DNA from: Aerococcus viridans
Lineage (GTDB): Bacteria; Bacillota; Bacilli; Lactobacillales; Aerococcaceae
Length of the DNA: 64,000 bases
Reading direction: 5' to 3'
Assembly (NCBI RefSeq): GCF_002083135.2
Contig: NZ_NBTM02000001.1
Coordinates: 1,612,001 to 1,676,000 of the forward strand
Numbering within the stretch: the stretch's first letter is position 1; every line of letters begins with the position of its first letter. Both the position numbers and the translations under genes were made by a program. The notes under the pieces are model-generated. The model was not told where the DNA came from. It did not search any database and was given only the letters and a program-made list of their open reading frames with translations. Positions 1 through 8,418 of this stretch are shown piece after piece.

Positions 1-1
1 T

Positions 2-199
2 GGTGGTGCACAAATTTCAAAAAAACATGCTGGTTTCATTATCAACGTGGGTGGTGCTACGGCAACTGACTATATTAACATGATCCACCATATTCAAGAA
101 GTGATTTGGGACCTGAATAAGGTAGCCCTAGAACCAGAAGTGCGTATTTTAGGTAAACGGTCTAAATACGATACAGTGGATGCTGCTTTCGGCAATTAG
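2..199 (+). CDS. murB: UDP-N-acetylenolpyruvoylglucosamine reductase, C-terminal end (partial)
   Basis: The window opens inside a reading frame that ends at TAG 197-199. The 65 visible residues contain [19 protein letters not shown] and then LEPEVRILG, the typical end of MurB, the FAD enzyme that reduces UDP-GlcNAc-enolpyruvate to UDP-MurNAc in cytoplasmic peptidoglycan synthesis. The FAD-binding domain and the start lie outside the window. The next gene starts 72 bases downstream with its own ribosome site. The family call rests on the conserved C-terminal substrate-domain motifs and is firm for so short a piece. Confidence 0.88.
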   Translation, partial: GGAQISKKHAGFIINVGGATATDYINMIHHIQEVIWDLNKVALEPEVRILGKRSKYDTVDAAFGN

Positions 200-271
200 G
201 GATTCGCCAGCTATTAGATAGGATTCATATAACCATTCGCACGTAAATATTATTGAAAGGGGCATGGATTT

Positions 272-1948
272 ATGTCCAATCCTTGGATACAATTTAAAAA
301 TATGTCGTTTACCTATGAGGGTGCAGGTAGACGGGCATTAAAAAATATCAATCTAACATTCTATCGCGGTGAAAAAGTGTTGATCATCGGGGCTAATGCC
401 TCAGGTAAATCTACCCTAGTACGCGCCCTACGCGGAAAATTAGCCAGCGACGAATTTCAAGGGACTATTGAAGGAGAGGTTATCAATTACGACCTAGAAA
501 TGGAAACCATGGACGCAACAGCTATGGCTGACGCAGTGGACCATCACTTGGAGGAAACCCTAGAAGAAAACGGCAAGCGCAAGCGGTCAAGTGATTATAT
601 CCCTAATTTTTCGGAAGAGTTAAAGTACCGTATTCTTGAACATCCAACCGAAGCGGATACTAGTTTAGAGCGCCTTTCAGAAGGGCAAAGAGACATTCAA
701 AATTTCGTCAACAACGTCAACTATGAGCAATCCGTCTTTATTTTTGATGAGCCTTTAGCCAATTTAGCACCCCGCGCTGGGCAAATTTTCATCGATTTAG
801 TAGATGACATTCACCATAATACTGACGCTACGATTGTCATGGTTGATTACCGGATTGAAGAAGTCTTATACCGTCCAGTTGACCGCGTCATCGTCCTTTC
901 CGAAGGTCGGGTTATTTTTGACGGGGATTCAGAGAAATTATTAAAGCGGAATATTCTAAACAGTTTAGGTGTTGGCGAGCCATCCTATGTATCGGCTATT
1001 CGCTATACTGGCTATCCTTTAGACAAGGTCCGTAACATATCAAACGTCAATTATTTACACGGTCCTAACCTAAAACGAACCATCGAATCCTGGCTGATGA
1101 CCGTGCCAAATTTCGTTCAAAAACGTAGTGACCAACCTGTTTTGACCCTTGATAATGTATCCTACACTTATCCATGGCGGGACCAAGCCACCTTGCGCAA
1201 TATTTCGACCCAAGTTTTCAAGGGTGACATGATTGCCATTGTCGGGAAAAATGGGTCGGGCAAGTCCACACTTGGTCAGATGATGGACGGAAACATCCGC
1301 CCAGATTCGGGCACGATGACTTGGTTAGGTGAAGAAGTCACTGACGATAACCTATGTCAAATGAAGCAGGAAACAGTCTATATCCAACAAAATATCGACC
1401 AATCCATCCTAGATTTCACTGTGAAAGACTATCTGAATGGGATTGCCGCTAATTGTAATTACTCCGCGGAAGTAGCAGAAGATGTCATCCGTGATTCTTT
1501 GAAACGAACGGGTTTGATTTATGCTGCTGAACTACGAATTGGCCAGTTATCCTTTGGCCAACAAAAACGAATTATGTTGTCGTCTGCCTTAATCAACAAG
1601 CCGTCACTATTAATTATTGACGAGCCTTCTGAAGGCCAAGACTACCATCATTACAATGAATTCATGCAGTATCTATATCAAATTAACCAAGAACAGGAAA
1701 TTGCGATTATCATCAATACCCATAACACGGACCTAGTATTAGAATTTACCCGTCACGCTTGGGTATTATCTGAGGGCGAATTAATCGCTGATACCCAACC
1801 TATTAGAATCGCTACAGATTATCGTTTAATCCAGAGAGCCTTCTTACGGGAATCAAATTTATATATCTTTGCCCGTCAAATTGGCTTAATCGATCCTTAC
1901 AATTTCATCAAGAAATTCATGGATTACCATAGAGAAGTGAATCGTTAG
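272..1948 (+). CDS. Twin-domain ABC ATPase (energy-coupling-factor or YkoD-like), no partner nearby
   Basis: This 558-residue protein carries two ABC ATPase domains in one chain. Domain 1 (about 5-235) has Walker A GANASGKST, signature LSEGQ and Walker B FIFDEP. Its switch region reads DYRIEE where related twin ATPases usually have EHRLE, and it carries an insert around residues 70-130. Domain 2 (about 290-520) has GKNGSGKST, LSFGQQ, LLIIDEP and a normal switch His (NTHNTD). One active and one degenerate site is therefore likely. The ATG at 272 follows GAAAGGGG at good spacing. The architecture matches ECF-type or YkoD-type coupling ATPases for vitamins or metals, but no T or S membrane component is adjacent, so the substrate is unknown. 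A ModF-like role is an alternative. Confidence 0.75.
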   Translation: MSNPWIQFKNMSFTYEGAGRRALKNINLTFYRGEKVLIIGANASGKSTLVRALRGKLASDEFQGTIEGEVINYDLEMETMDATAMADAVDHHLEETLEENGKRKRSSDYIPNFSEELKYRILEHPTEADTSLERLSEGQRDIQNFVNNVNYEQSVFIFDEPLANLAPRAGQIFIDLVDDIHHNTDATIVMVDYRIEEVLYRPVDRVIVLSEGRVIFDGDSEKLLKRNILNSLGVGEPSYVSAIRYTGYPLDKVRNISNVNYLHGPNLKRTIESWLMTVPNFVQKRSDQPVLTLDNVSYTYPWRDQATLRNISTQVFKGDMIAIVGKNGSGKSTLGQMMDGNIRPDSGTMTWLGEEVTDDNLCQMKQETVYIQQNIDQSILDFTVKDYLNGIAANCNYSAEVAEDVIRDSLKRTGLIYAAELRIGQLSFGQQKRIMLSSALINKPSLLIIDEPSEGQDYHHYNEFMQYLYQINQEQEIAIIINTHNTDLVLEFTRHAWVLSEGELIADTQPIRIATDYRLIQRAFLRESNLYIFARQIGLIDPYNFIKKFMDYHREVNR

Positions 1949-2015
1949 ATAGGTAAATTGCTAGTCAGGTGCTAGCGGATGACGAAATAATAATAAACAT
2001 AAGGGAGGATGTTTA

Positions 2016-2726
2016 ATGGCAGAAATTGTGGACGCCAAGTCCGAACGTATCAAGTTATCAATCCCCATTATCGTGGGTTATCTACCAGTTGGTTTAGCTT
2101 GTGGTTTACTGCTTGCTGATGCCGGCTTAACCTGGTGGCAGGTTGTGCTGATGTCCAGTCTAGTATTTGGGGGCTCCGCACAATTTGTGGCAGCAGCCCT
2201 GATTGCACAAAACGCTAGTGTATTCGAAGTCTTTATCTCAGTCTTACTATTAAGTTCCCGTCAGGCCTTGTATAGTGTGTCTTTCGGCCCATACTTAAAA
2301 CAAGCTCCTAATTTTAAGGTCGCTTGGTTAGGCTACATGACAGCAGACGAATCTTACGCTATCAATGTCCTAAAACTGCAGGATAACAGTCGACAGAAAC
2401 CATGGGCTATTAACGACGCCTTATTCGTCGCCACTGCAACATGGCTTTCCTGGATCCTATTTACTGCATCAGGTGCCTTGTTTGGTACCTTCATTCAAAT
2501 TCCTGATGTCATATCAAACTTTGTCATGGTCGCTATGTTTATCGGCATTCTTGTCCCGAATCTAAATAACCGCATGATGCTCAATACCATGTTATTGACA
2601 GGTGTGATTGCCGTCATCTTGATGACTATTTTCCAATCATCCTACGTGATTATTATGGCCACAGCCATCGCCTTAGCGGTCGTATTCTATTTCTTAAAAC
2701 GTCAAGAAAATAACCGTGTAGCATAG
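2016..2726 (+). CDS. azlC: AzlC family branched-chain amino acid exporter, large subunit
   Basis: The 236-residue hydrophobic protein has the AzlC signature near its N terminus (PVGLACGLLLADAGL, then SSLVFGGSAQF) and about seven predicted membrane segments. AzlC pairs with the small AzlD protein in the cytoplasmic membrane. In Bacillus the pair exports branched-chain amino acids and gives 4-azaleucine resistance. The start ATG follows a strong GGGAGG. azlD begins 11 bases after the stop, so the two are surely co-transcribed. A small inverted repeat (GCTAG/CTAGC) lies just upstream, but no regulator gene is linked. The actual substrate here is inferred from the family. Confidence 0.88.
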   Translation: MAEIVDAKSERIKLSIPIIVGYLPVGLACGLLLADAGLTWWQVVLMSSLVFGGSAQFVAAALIAQNASVFEVFISVLLLSSRQALYSVSFGPYLKQAPNFKVAWLGYMTADESYAINVLKLQDNSRQKPWAINDALFVATATWLSWILFTASGALFGTFIQIPDVISNFVMVAMFIGILVPNLNNRMMLNTMLLTGVIAVILMTIFQSSYVIIMATAIALAVVFYFLKRQENNRVA

Positions 2727-2736
2727 GAGGGCTATC

Positions 2737-3048
2737 ATGACATTATTCGTAGTAACACTCGGCTTACTGTGCATCGCCATGCGCGTCGTACCAGCACTCG
2801 TTATGCGTAACAGCAAAATTTCTCCAATGGTATACAAAACAATGGCTTACCTACCCGTTATAATTTTTACCGCAATGATTTTTACCGACATATTTTTCTG
2901 GAAAAGCCAATTCAACCTCAACCTACTGGAGAATATCAAACTGATACCAGCACTCGTGTCCTTGTTCGTCGCCTACCGGTATAAAGACATCATCAAAACC
3001 ATCATCGCTGGCGTCGGCACCATCGCCATTTTATACATTTTCCTATAA
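2737..3048 (+). CDS. azlD: AzlD family branched-chain amino acid exporter, small subunit
   Basis: A 103-residue membrane protein with three to four hydrophobic segments (MTLFVVTLGLLCIAMRVVPAL at the N terminus). Its size, position and the RVVPAL motif match AzlD, the obligate partner of AzlC. The ATG follows AGGAGG from the overlapping azlC stop region. A terminator follows at 3088-3119, making azlCD a two-gene unit unless the upstream ATPase reads through. Function as a branched-chain amino acid exporter subunit is family knowledge. Confidence 0.85.
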   Translation: MTLFVVTLGLLCIAMRVVPALVMRNSKISPMVYKTMAYLPVIIFTAMIFTDIFFWKSQFNLNLLENIKLIPALVSLFVAYRYKDIIKTIIAGVGTIAILYIFL

Positions 3049-3087
3049 TTTTTTGAAAAAGGGTATAGCGATTTCGAGCTAGACCTC

Positions 3088-3119
3088 AGACCGTGACTCG
3101 AGGGCCATGGTCTTTTTTT
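3088..3119 (+). terminator. Rho-independent terminator after azlCD
   Basis: An 8-bp stem (AGACCGTG / CATGGTCT, one G-T pair) with a 10-base loop is followed by seven T residues. It closes the azlCD unit. Confidence 0.75.
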
Positions 3120-3240
3120 ACTGTCGTCATTTGGTTAGAATCAACAATCCTTTGTCTAAAATTGTAGGGCGTGGAAATAGCTCTTTTGTTTCGGCTCGGC
3201 TGATATAAACATGTGGCAGTCCTAATAAAAAGGGCATGCA

Positions 3241-3277
3241 AAAAAAGTGCCTTCTTCATGTTGAAGGGGCACTTTTT
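3241..3277. terminator. A/T-flanked hairpin, possible bidirectional terminator
   Basis: AAAAAGTGCC pairs with GGCACTTTTT around a short GAA/TTC-rich loop. A's on the left and T's on the right allow it to work on either strand, between the azlCD end and the tandem repeats. Confidence 0.6.
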
Positions 3278-3331
3278 GGTGAATATTTAAGTTAAAGAGA
3301 TATTTGCGTCACATTTTTATAAAGGGGCTCT

Positions 3332-3919
3332 CGCACCTTGTAGTCGAGCTCAAAATGTCAGACTCGTGCCACTTCAGAAATAAGTTGCGTGATGTACCAT
3401 CACTACATTTATTTCTTCCACTGTTACGAGTCTAAACGACATTTTTCACATCCTTACAATCGGGCTCCACAAACCAGAAATGACTGCGTTTCAGATTAGC
3501 TTATAGCTGATTGCATCATCTCTGCGCTAATCTTTCAACGTTCATTTCTGAACGGTTTGTGTCGCACCTTGTAGTCGAGTTCAAAATGTCAGACTCGTGC
3601 CACTTCAGAAATAAGTTGCGTGATGTGCCATCACTACATTTATTTCTTCCACTGTTACGAGTCTAAACGACATTTTTCACATCCTTATAATCGGGCTCCA
3701 CAAACCAGAAATGACTGCGTTTCAGATTAGATTATGGCTGATTGCATCATCTCTGCTCCAACCTTCCAACGTTCATTTCTGAACGGTTTGTGTCGCACCT
3801 TGTAGTCGAGTTCAAAATGTCAGACTCGTGCCACTTCAGAAATAAGTTGCGTGATGTGCCATCACTACATTTATTTCTTCCACTGTTACGAGTCTAAACG
3901 ACATTTTTCACATCCTTAT
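3332..3919. repeat. Tandem array of a 231-bp repeat (2.5 copies) of nested hairpins
   Basis: Copies start at 3332, 3563 and 3794 (period exactly 231) and differ by few bases. The third stops after 126 bases, directly before the fni stop codon. Each full unit holds two large imperfect hairpins. The first has arms AAAATGTC, AGACTCGT and AGAAATAA, closing on GTGATG/CATCAC, with matching arms TTATTTCT, ACGAGTCT and GACATTTT. The second runs from CACAAACC, AGAAATGA and AGATTAGC to GCTAATCT, TCATTTCT and GGTTTGTG. No convincing gene lies in it. A related single copy sits at 37795-37910. The array fills most of the 3049-3920 gap between convergent operons and may end fni transcripts. Origin (mobile repeat or RNA element) is unknown. 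Confidence 0.9.
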
Positions 3920-3920
3920 C

Positions 3921-4970
3921 TTAATTCTGGCTTCTTGATGCGAAATACTCGATATTGATTCGGCGGAGTCTTGACCATTCGGCTGGTTTCCCGGTGATCA
4001 TCAAGTCTGTGTTACGCAGTTCATTCAGGTCTTGGCAGTCTAATACCATCATCAACAAGCGTAATTGTTCGTCGTAAGACTTGACCATTTCAATGGTTGC
4101 GTCTACGCCTTCTCCAAGGACCGAATGCAAGAACTGACCTGACATACCAACGGCAGATGCGCCTAGGGCAAGGGCCTTCATCATTTGCATTGGGTCTTTA
4201 ATCCCACCAGAAGCAACGATGGTGGTCTGACTCATCAATGGCTGTGCTTCTAATAATGAAATAACGGTTGATTGCCCCCAGTCAGCCATGTAGGCGAACT
4301 CTTGGTGTTCACGGCGAGCGTTTTCGATTTTGGCGAAATTCGTTCCACCTGTACCTGAAACATCGATGGTATTAACGCCTAAACTTTGTAGATGGTGCAT
4401 GGTTTGGTAAGACATACCAAAGCCAACTTCCTTAACCATTACCGGCCGATCTACGTTTTCGACGATAGCCACAATATTGTCTTCTAATTTTCTGAAATCT
4501 CGGTCGCCTTCAGGCATGACAATTTCTTGAGCTGTATTCAAGTGAATTTGTAGGGCATCTGCGTCTAATAAATCGACTGCTCTTTTGGCATCCTCTAAGG
4601 TCTTATCAGCGCCGACATTGGCCATCAAGAAACCATTGGGATTCAGGTCACGAATAATGGTAAAAGAATCCGCTACAGAAGGGTCTTTTAAGGCTGCAGA
4701 AACGGATCCTGAAGCCATTGGTAAATGACATTCACGAGCAACTTCAGCGAACATACCATTAATTTTCTTGGTCCATTCAGACCCACCAGTCATGGCATTA
4801 ATATAGAAAGGGCGGTCAAACTGTTGTTTAAACAAAGTGGTCGACAAGTCGATATTATTGAATTCTTGGTGGGACAGGGATGGGTGGACAAAGCGAACAG
4901 ATTCAAAATCAGTTGGCGCTGTTTGGTATTGCATTTCAGCATTGTGCACGTGGGCATCTTTACGGTTCAT
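3921..4970 (-). CDS. fni: Type II isopentenyl-diphosphate delta-isomerase (FMN-dependent)
   Basis: This enzyme interconverts isopentenyl and dimethylallyl diphosphate, the last step supplying isoprenoid building blocks in mevalonate-pathway bacteria. Type II markers are present: NAMTGGS near residue 60, QIHLNTAQE, VKEVGFGMS, the DVSGTGGTNF stretch and ASGGIKD in the FMN phosphate site. Start: the ATG at 4970 is preceded by AGGAGA at six bases, whereas the in-frame ATG at 4988 has no good site, so the protein is about 349 residues. The start is one base beyond the mvaK2 stop, indicating translational coupling. It is the last gene of the mva operon and its stop abuts the hairpin repeat array. 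Confidence 0.93.
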   Translation of the reverse strand: MNRKDAHVHNAEMQYQTAPTDFESVRFVHPSLSHQEFNNIDLSTTLFKQQFDRPFYINAMTGGSEWTKKINGMFAEVARECHLPMASGSVSAALKDPSVADSFTIIRDLNPNGFLMANVGADKTLEDAKRAVDLLDADALQIHLNTAQEIVMPEGDRDFRKLEDNIVAIVENVDRPVMVKEVGFGMSYQTMHHLQSLGVNTIDVSGTGGTNFAKIENARREHQEFAYMADWGQSTVISLLEAQPLMSQTTIVASGGIKDPMQMMKALALGASAVGMSGQFLHSVLGEGVDATIEMVKSYDEQLRLLMMVLDCQDLNELRNTDLMITGKPAEWSRLRRINIEYFASRSQN

Positions 4971-4971
4971 A

Positions 4972-6156
4972 CTATCTCTCCTGTTCATTTCTTTGCCAGA
5001 AAGCGAAGGGGAGCACGACTAGGTCATTTTCTCGCCATAAGCCTTGGATGGCTTTGGCCTCATCAGCGTGACTAGAAATCGCGTAGGCACAGTCTCCAGC
5101 CCCCGCACCAGAAATTTTGGCGACGGTTTTTTCTGATGTGACTAACTTCAATGCTTTCTTAAAGGACTTGGTCAAATAAGGCTTATTCAATGTTTGGGTA
5201 TAGGTTAAAATATTGTCGAAATTATCTTTAATCGCTGATTTGAATAAAGACCATTCATTCATTTGGATGGCTGCCTTAGCCATTAAAACTTGGCGTTTGG
5301 CCAATTGTTTAAAACTGGCCATGACTTCTTCTAGTTCTCGTTCAGAAATATGGTGGGCCACCATTTTTAATAAGTCTTCAGTCGATGCTTTTTCTTTAGA
5401 CCAAACTAACGATAAAGTCCAGTCTGGATCAATCGGTAATTGTTCAATGATCAATTCCGGCCAAAATTCTTCGGTTAAGGCATGAATTTCTTGCCCGGTC
5501 GATTTGGCTTGTTGGTCAAACCAGGAACGGTCGAAGTTTTGGTAGTAGATGACACCTGTTTGGGTGCTGGCTGCAACATCTCCAAGTGAGCCTACCATGC
5601 CCAATTGTGCTTGAGCGATGGCAACTAATTTAAAGACCCGGTAGACCCACTGCGATTCCGTAATATCTTGGTCTAATTTGTAGAATTTCAATAAGGCTGA
5701 AACGACAGCCACTGAGATGGCACCAGATGATCCTAAACCATATTTAGTCCCGTCAGCCGCATCCAAGTCAGACTGAATTTTCAAATCAAAGTAATCTGGT
5801 GTCGCTGCCGATTTCATGCCGACTGCTTCAGCATATGCTATTACAGTTTGCATAGCTTGCCAAATTAATGGGAATTCGCCAGCTTCTGGGTCGTTAGAAA
5901 CAACTTGGCCATTGACGTCGTAGGTCCAAGCAATTGGATGGTCAGCCTGGTTGGTGATTAAGTAACCATTCTGCCCAGAATTCACCTCTAAAGTGAGGTG
6001 TAAGAAGGCGTCAACTGTGGTTAATAAGGCAGCTTGACCAGAACTCACCACTGCATATTCGCCCGCAAGGAATAATTTCCCCGGCACGGCCACCTTGATG
6101 GCATCTGTATCGTTATTCGTATGGATTATCGTGCTATCATTATAAGATTGCGCCAT
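4972..6156 (-). CDS. mvaK2: Phosphomevalonate kinase
   Basis: A GHMP-family kinase that phosphorylates 5-phosphomevalonate to the diphosphate in the cytoplasm. Visible motifs: PGKLFLAGEYAVV at the N terminus, the ATP-binding YGLGSSGAISVAVVSAL loop in the middle (around residue 140), and KISGAGAGDCAYAI near the C terminus. The start at 6156 is supported by GGGAG seven bases upstream. The ATG six bases earlier would have almost no spacing. The start lies inside the end of mvaD, so the two overlap by 17 bases. Length (about 394) is normal for Gram-positive cocci. Confidence 0.93.
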   Translation of the reverse strand: MAQSYNDSTIIHTNNDTDAIKVAVPGKLFLAGEYAVVSSGQAALLTTVDAFLHLTLEVNSGQNGYLITNQADHPIAWTYDVNGQVVSNDPEAGEFPLIWQAMQTVIAYAEAVGMKSAATPDYFDLKIQSDLDAADGTKYGLGSSGAISVAVVSALLKFYKLDQDITESQWVYRVFKLVAIAQAQLGMVGSLGDVAASTQTGVIYYQNFDRSWFDQQAKSTGQEIHALTEEFWPELIIEQLPIDPDWTLSLVWSKEKASTEDLLKMVAHHISERELEEVMASFKQLAKRQVLMAKAAIQMNEWSLFKSAIKDNFDNILTYTQTLNKPYLTKSFKKALKLVTSEKTVAKISGAGAGDCAYAISSHADEAKAIQGLWRENDLVVLPFAFWQRNEQER

Positions 6157-7153
6157 CGTCATACTCCCATCTATCTAAGGGTTTAATCCCCGGTCCAGCA
6201 GTCGTTTGGATAAAGTTCATACCTTTAAATCGTTCTGCAAAAAAGGCTTCCACCTCGTCCATCTGGCTCGCTTTACATAAAACTTTCACGTTTGGCCCAG
6301 CATCAATTGTATAGTAAGCCAAAACGCCAGTCGCGCGTATATCTTGGACTGCTTGAATGGCTTTAATGGTATCAGGTTCAAAATAGGTGAAAGAAGGATC
6401 AGAAGCCATAGTTGTTGCATGCATCCGCATGGCATTGGCTTCAGCGATTTCACCCATCAATTGGAAATCGTGCTTGGCAATGGCCGCTTTAATTCGCTCT
6501 AAATCAATCATATTTTGCCGAACCCATTCAGGGTAGAAAGGCGACGTCCGCAAGGTATGGGCCATCCCTTCACGAGAAGATATGCGTTTCTCAGCGGTGT
6601 TAATGGCCATAATGACCATGCCCACATCCCAAGAGGCGTCGTCAATTTCAACTGCCATAGAGTTTTCATTGGTGGTCCCTTTTTGCCATTCAACAAAGCC
6701 ACCGAAAATGGACCGTGTTGCTGATCCAGATCCCCGTCGCGCAAATGTCGATAGTGCCTGGTCAGAAATTTGATTTTCTAACTTTAAAGCCTGTCTAGTA
6801 GCCGCCGCTAGGGCCGAAAATGCCGACGACGAAGAAGCCAAGCCTGCCGCAGTGGGCACATGATTGACGCTTTCTACTTTAGCCCGCAAGTCCACGCCAG
6901 CTTCTGCTCTAAACATATCTAAAAACTTGCTAATTTTCGTCGTATCCGCTTCATTGCCTAATTGATTGTTTAAATAAAAAACATCCACGTCAAAATCGCT
7001 CGAAAAAGTCACGCGCGTGTCTGTATACAAGGCGTCTAAAGTGAGCGACAAACTAGATGTAGTGGGGATAAATAAGTCCTTATTCGCCTTACCCCAATAT
7101 TTAATTAATGCAATATTGGTGTGCGCCCGGTAAGCGCCTTGAAAAACTGACAT
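6140..7153 (-). CDS. mvaD: Diphosphomevalonate decarboxylase
   Basis: Converts mevalonate diphosphate to isopentenyl diphosphate with ATP hydrolysis. The 337-residue protein shows family landmarks: NIALIKYWGKAN near residue 15, the phosphate loop AAGLASSSSAFSALAAA near 105, GSGSATRSIFGGFVEW near 140, and DAGPNVKVL near 280. The start ATG has GGGAGA upstream. It is the second gene of the minus-strand mva operon, 63 bases after mvaK1, and its end overlaps mvaK2. Gene order mvaK1-mvaD-mvaK2-fni is the usual one in streptococci and enterococci. mvaE and mvaS (acetyl-CoA to mevalonate) are not in this window. Confidence 0.95.
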   Translation of the reverse strand: MSVFQGAYRAHTNIALIKYWGKANKDLFIPTTSSLSLTLDALYTDTRVTFSSDFDVDVFYLNNQLGNEADTTKISKFLDMFRAEAGVDLRAKVESVNHVPTAAGLASSSSAFSALAAATRQALKLENQISDQALSTFARRGSGSATRSIFGGFVEWQKGTTNENSMAVEIDDASWDVGMVIMAINTAEKRISSREGMAHTLRTSPFYPEWVRQNMIDLERIKAAIAKHDFQLMGEIAEANAMRMHATTMASDPSFTYFEPDTIKAIQAVQDIRATGVLAYYTIDAGPNVKVLCKASQMDEVEAFFAERFKGMNFIQTTAGPGIKPLDRWEYDDGAIL

Positions 7154-7216
7154 CTCGATTCTCCCTCAAAAAATTTTCTTTCCCTTATTATAACTGATTT
7201 CTGCAGATTACGCCCA

Positions 7217-8215
7217 CTATTCGCCGGCATTATCATCTAAAGGTGATGATTTAAAAGGCACCACCCAGCTCGCCACCGCCATATTTTCTGTTTTTAAAGC
7301 TTTAGCCAAAAGGGTAGCCTTGTCCTTGCTGTCGCACAAGGCGAAATAGCAACCACCACGGCCACCACCAGTTAGCTTGGCTGCGCCGGCCCCATTCGCT
7401 TCCGCAAAAGAAACGCCCGCCTCAAGTTCAGGACTGGATACTTGTAAAGCCCGCAAGTGCTGATGGGCATCCTTAAACGTGCGACAAATAGCCGTAAACC
7501 ACTGGTCATTGGCCATTTTATCAGAATTTAATTCAACTAAATCAATAAATTGATTCGCTGCCTCACCAAGCTGACGTAAATTACATTCAACAGCTTGACG
7601 ACGGGTAATAAAAGCTGAATTCAAACCAGCTGCCACATCAGCTACCGCATTTTTGGTATTGCCGTGAATGCCAGTATCCGCAACCACCAACCAATAAGGG
7701 GTGTCGAAATGTACAATCGTCATTGGTTGATTTTTTTGATAAATCAAAGGAACGCCAAGGCCGGCCACACGTGCATCCAAACCAGACGGATTGCCGTGAC
7801 TAATTTTTTCAGATAAGTCTACGTATTTTAATAGTTTGTCTTCTGTAAGGGGAAGGTCATAGTAATTGTAGAAAGCGCGGACCAAAGCTGTTGCCATAGC
7901 TGCTGAAGAACCCATACCTCGCTCAGCGGGTATAGATGAGTGGATATTAATCAGCCAGTGACTCTGGGTCTGGGTCATTAAATCGGCCCGCAATTGGTCA
8001 TAAACAGCTAGCAAGTTCTGTAAATCTGATGGTGCTTGGTGGAGTGGTCCTTCATATAAGTCACTCACCAAATAAGCATTGGTTTGAATCTGTTCAATGG
8101 TGACTGTCATTTCTACCGCATGAAAGGGTAGGGCTACAGATGGATACCCATGAACCACGGCATGTTCACCAATAATAATGATTTTCCCGTTGGCTTTACC
8201 AGTCGCTTTTTTCAT
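7217..8215 (-). CDS. mvaK1: Mevalonate kinase
   Basis: First gene of the mevalonate operon, phosphorylating mevalonate with ATP. GHMP motifs are clear: ANGKIIIIGEHAVVHGYPSV at the N terminus, RGMGSSAAMATALVRAF near residue 100, and KLTGGGRGGCYFAL near the C terminus. The ATG at 8215 follows AGGAG at good spacing. The longer in-frame ATG at 8248 overlaps the probable promoter and has no ribosome site, so a 332-residue product is preferred. A sigma-A-like promoter (TATAAT) lies just upstream on the minus strand. guaA is divergent. Confidence 0.94.
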   Translation of the reverse strand: MKKATGKANGKIIIIGEHAVVHGYPSVALPFHAVEMTVTIEQIQTNAYLVSDLYEGPLHQAPSDLQNLLAVYDQLRADLMTQTQSHWLINIHSSIPAERGMGSSAAMATALVRAFYNYYDLPLTEDKLLKYVDLSEKISHGNPSGLDARVAGLGVPLIYQKNQPMTIVHFDTPYWLVVADTGIHGNTKNAVADVAAGLNSAFITRRQAVECNLRQLGEAANQFIDLVELNSDKMANDQWFTAICRTFKDAHQHLRALQVSSPELEAGVSFAEANGAGAAKLTGGGRGGCYFALCDSKDKATLLAKALKTENMAVASWVVPFKSSPLDDNAGE

Positions 8216-8237
8216 ACTTTCACTCCTATTCTGTTCT

Positions 8238-8267
8238 ATTATATACAATATTTACAGGTGCCAACAA
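8238..8267 (-). promoter_or_regulatory. Probable promoter of the mva operon
   Basis: On the minus strand a perfect TATAAT (8238-8243) is preceded by TTGTTG with 18-base spacing (8262-8267), or by TTGGCA with 15 bases. It lies just ahead of the mvaK1 start at 8215. Confidence 0.6.
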
Positions 8268-8310
8268 CTTTGAAAACGAATTAAATGTAAATTTAGCAAA
8301 TTATTAAAGG

Positions 8311-8339
8311 TTGTACGAGTAGATTCCGAACAATATTTT
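8311..8339 (+). promoter_or_regulatory. Possible guaA promoter
   Basis: TTGTAC (8311-8316), a 17-base spacer and TATTTT (8334-8339) precede guaA. The match is moderate. No purine riboswitch is visible in the leader. Confidence 0.35.
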
Positions 8340-8418
8340 ATTAACCTTGATAAATCCCTAGTAATCACAAATATTAAATGCTAGAATAAAGATGAAATTC
8401 GAAAAAGGAAGTGAAAAC

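Noticed and set aside
3374-3442. 22-codon minus-strand frame (MSFRLVTVEEINVVM start) with AAGGA upstream, present in each copy of the tandem repeat
   Set aside because: The sequence is explained by the hairpin symmetry, and the related element at 37.8 kb breaks the frame after four codons.
4725-5075. Plus-strand open frames across fni and mvaK2
   Set aside because: They mirror strongly supported minus-strand genes, have no ribosome sites and no family resemblance.
8249-8418. Possible purine riboswitch ahead of guaA
   Set aside because: None of the conserved core sequences of the purine aptamer is present and no terminator forms in the leader.
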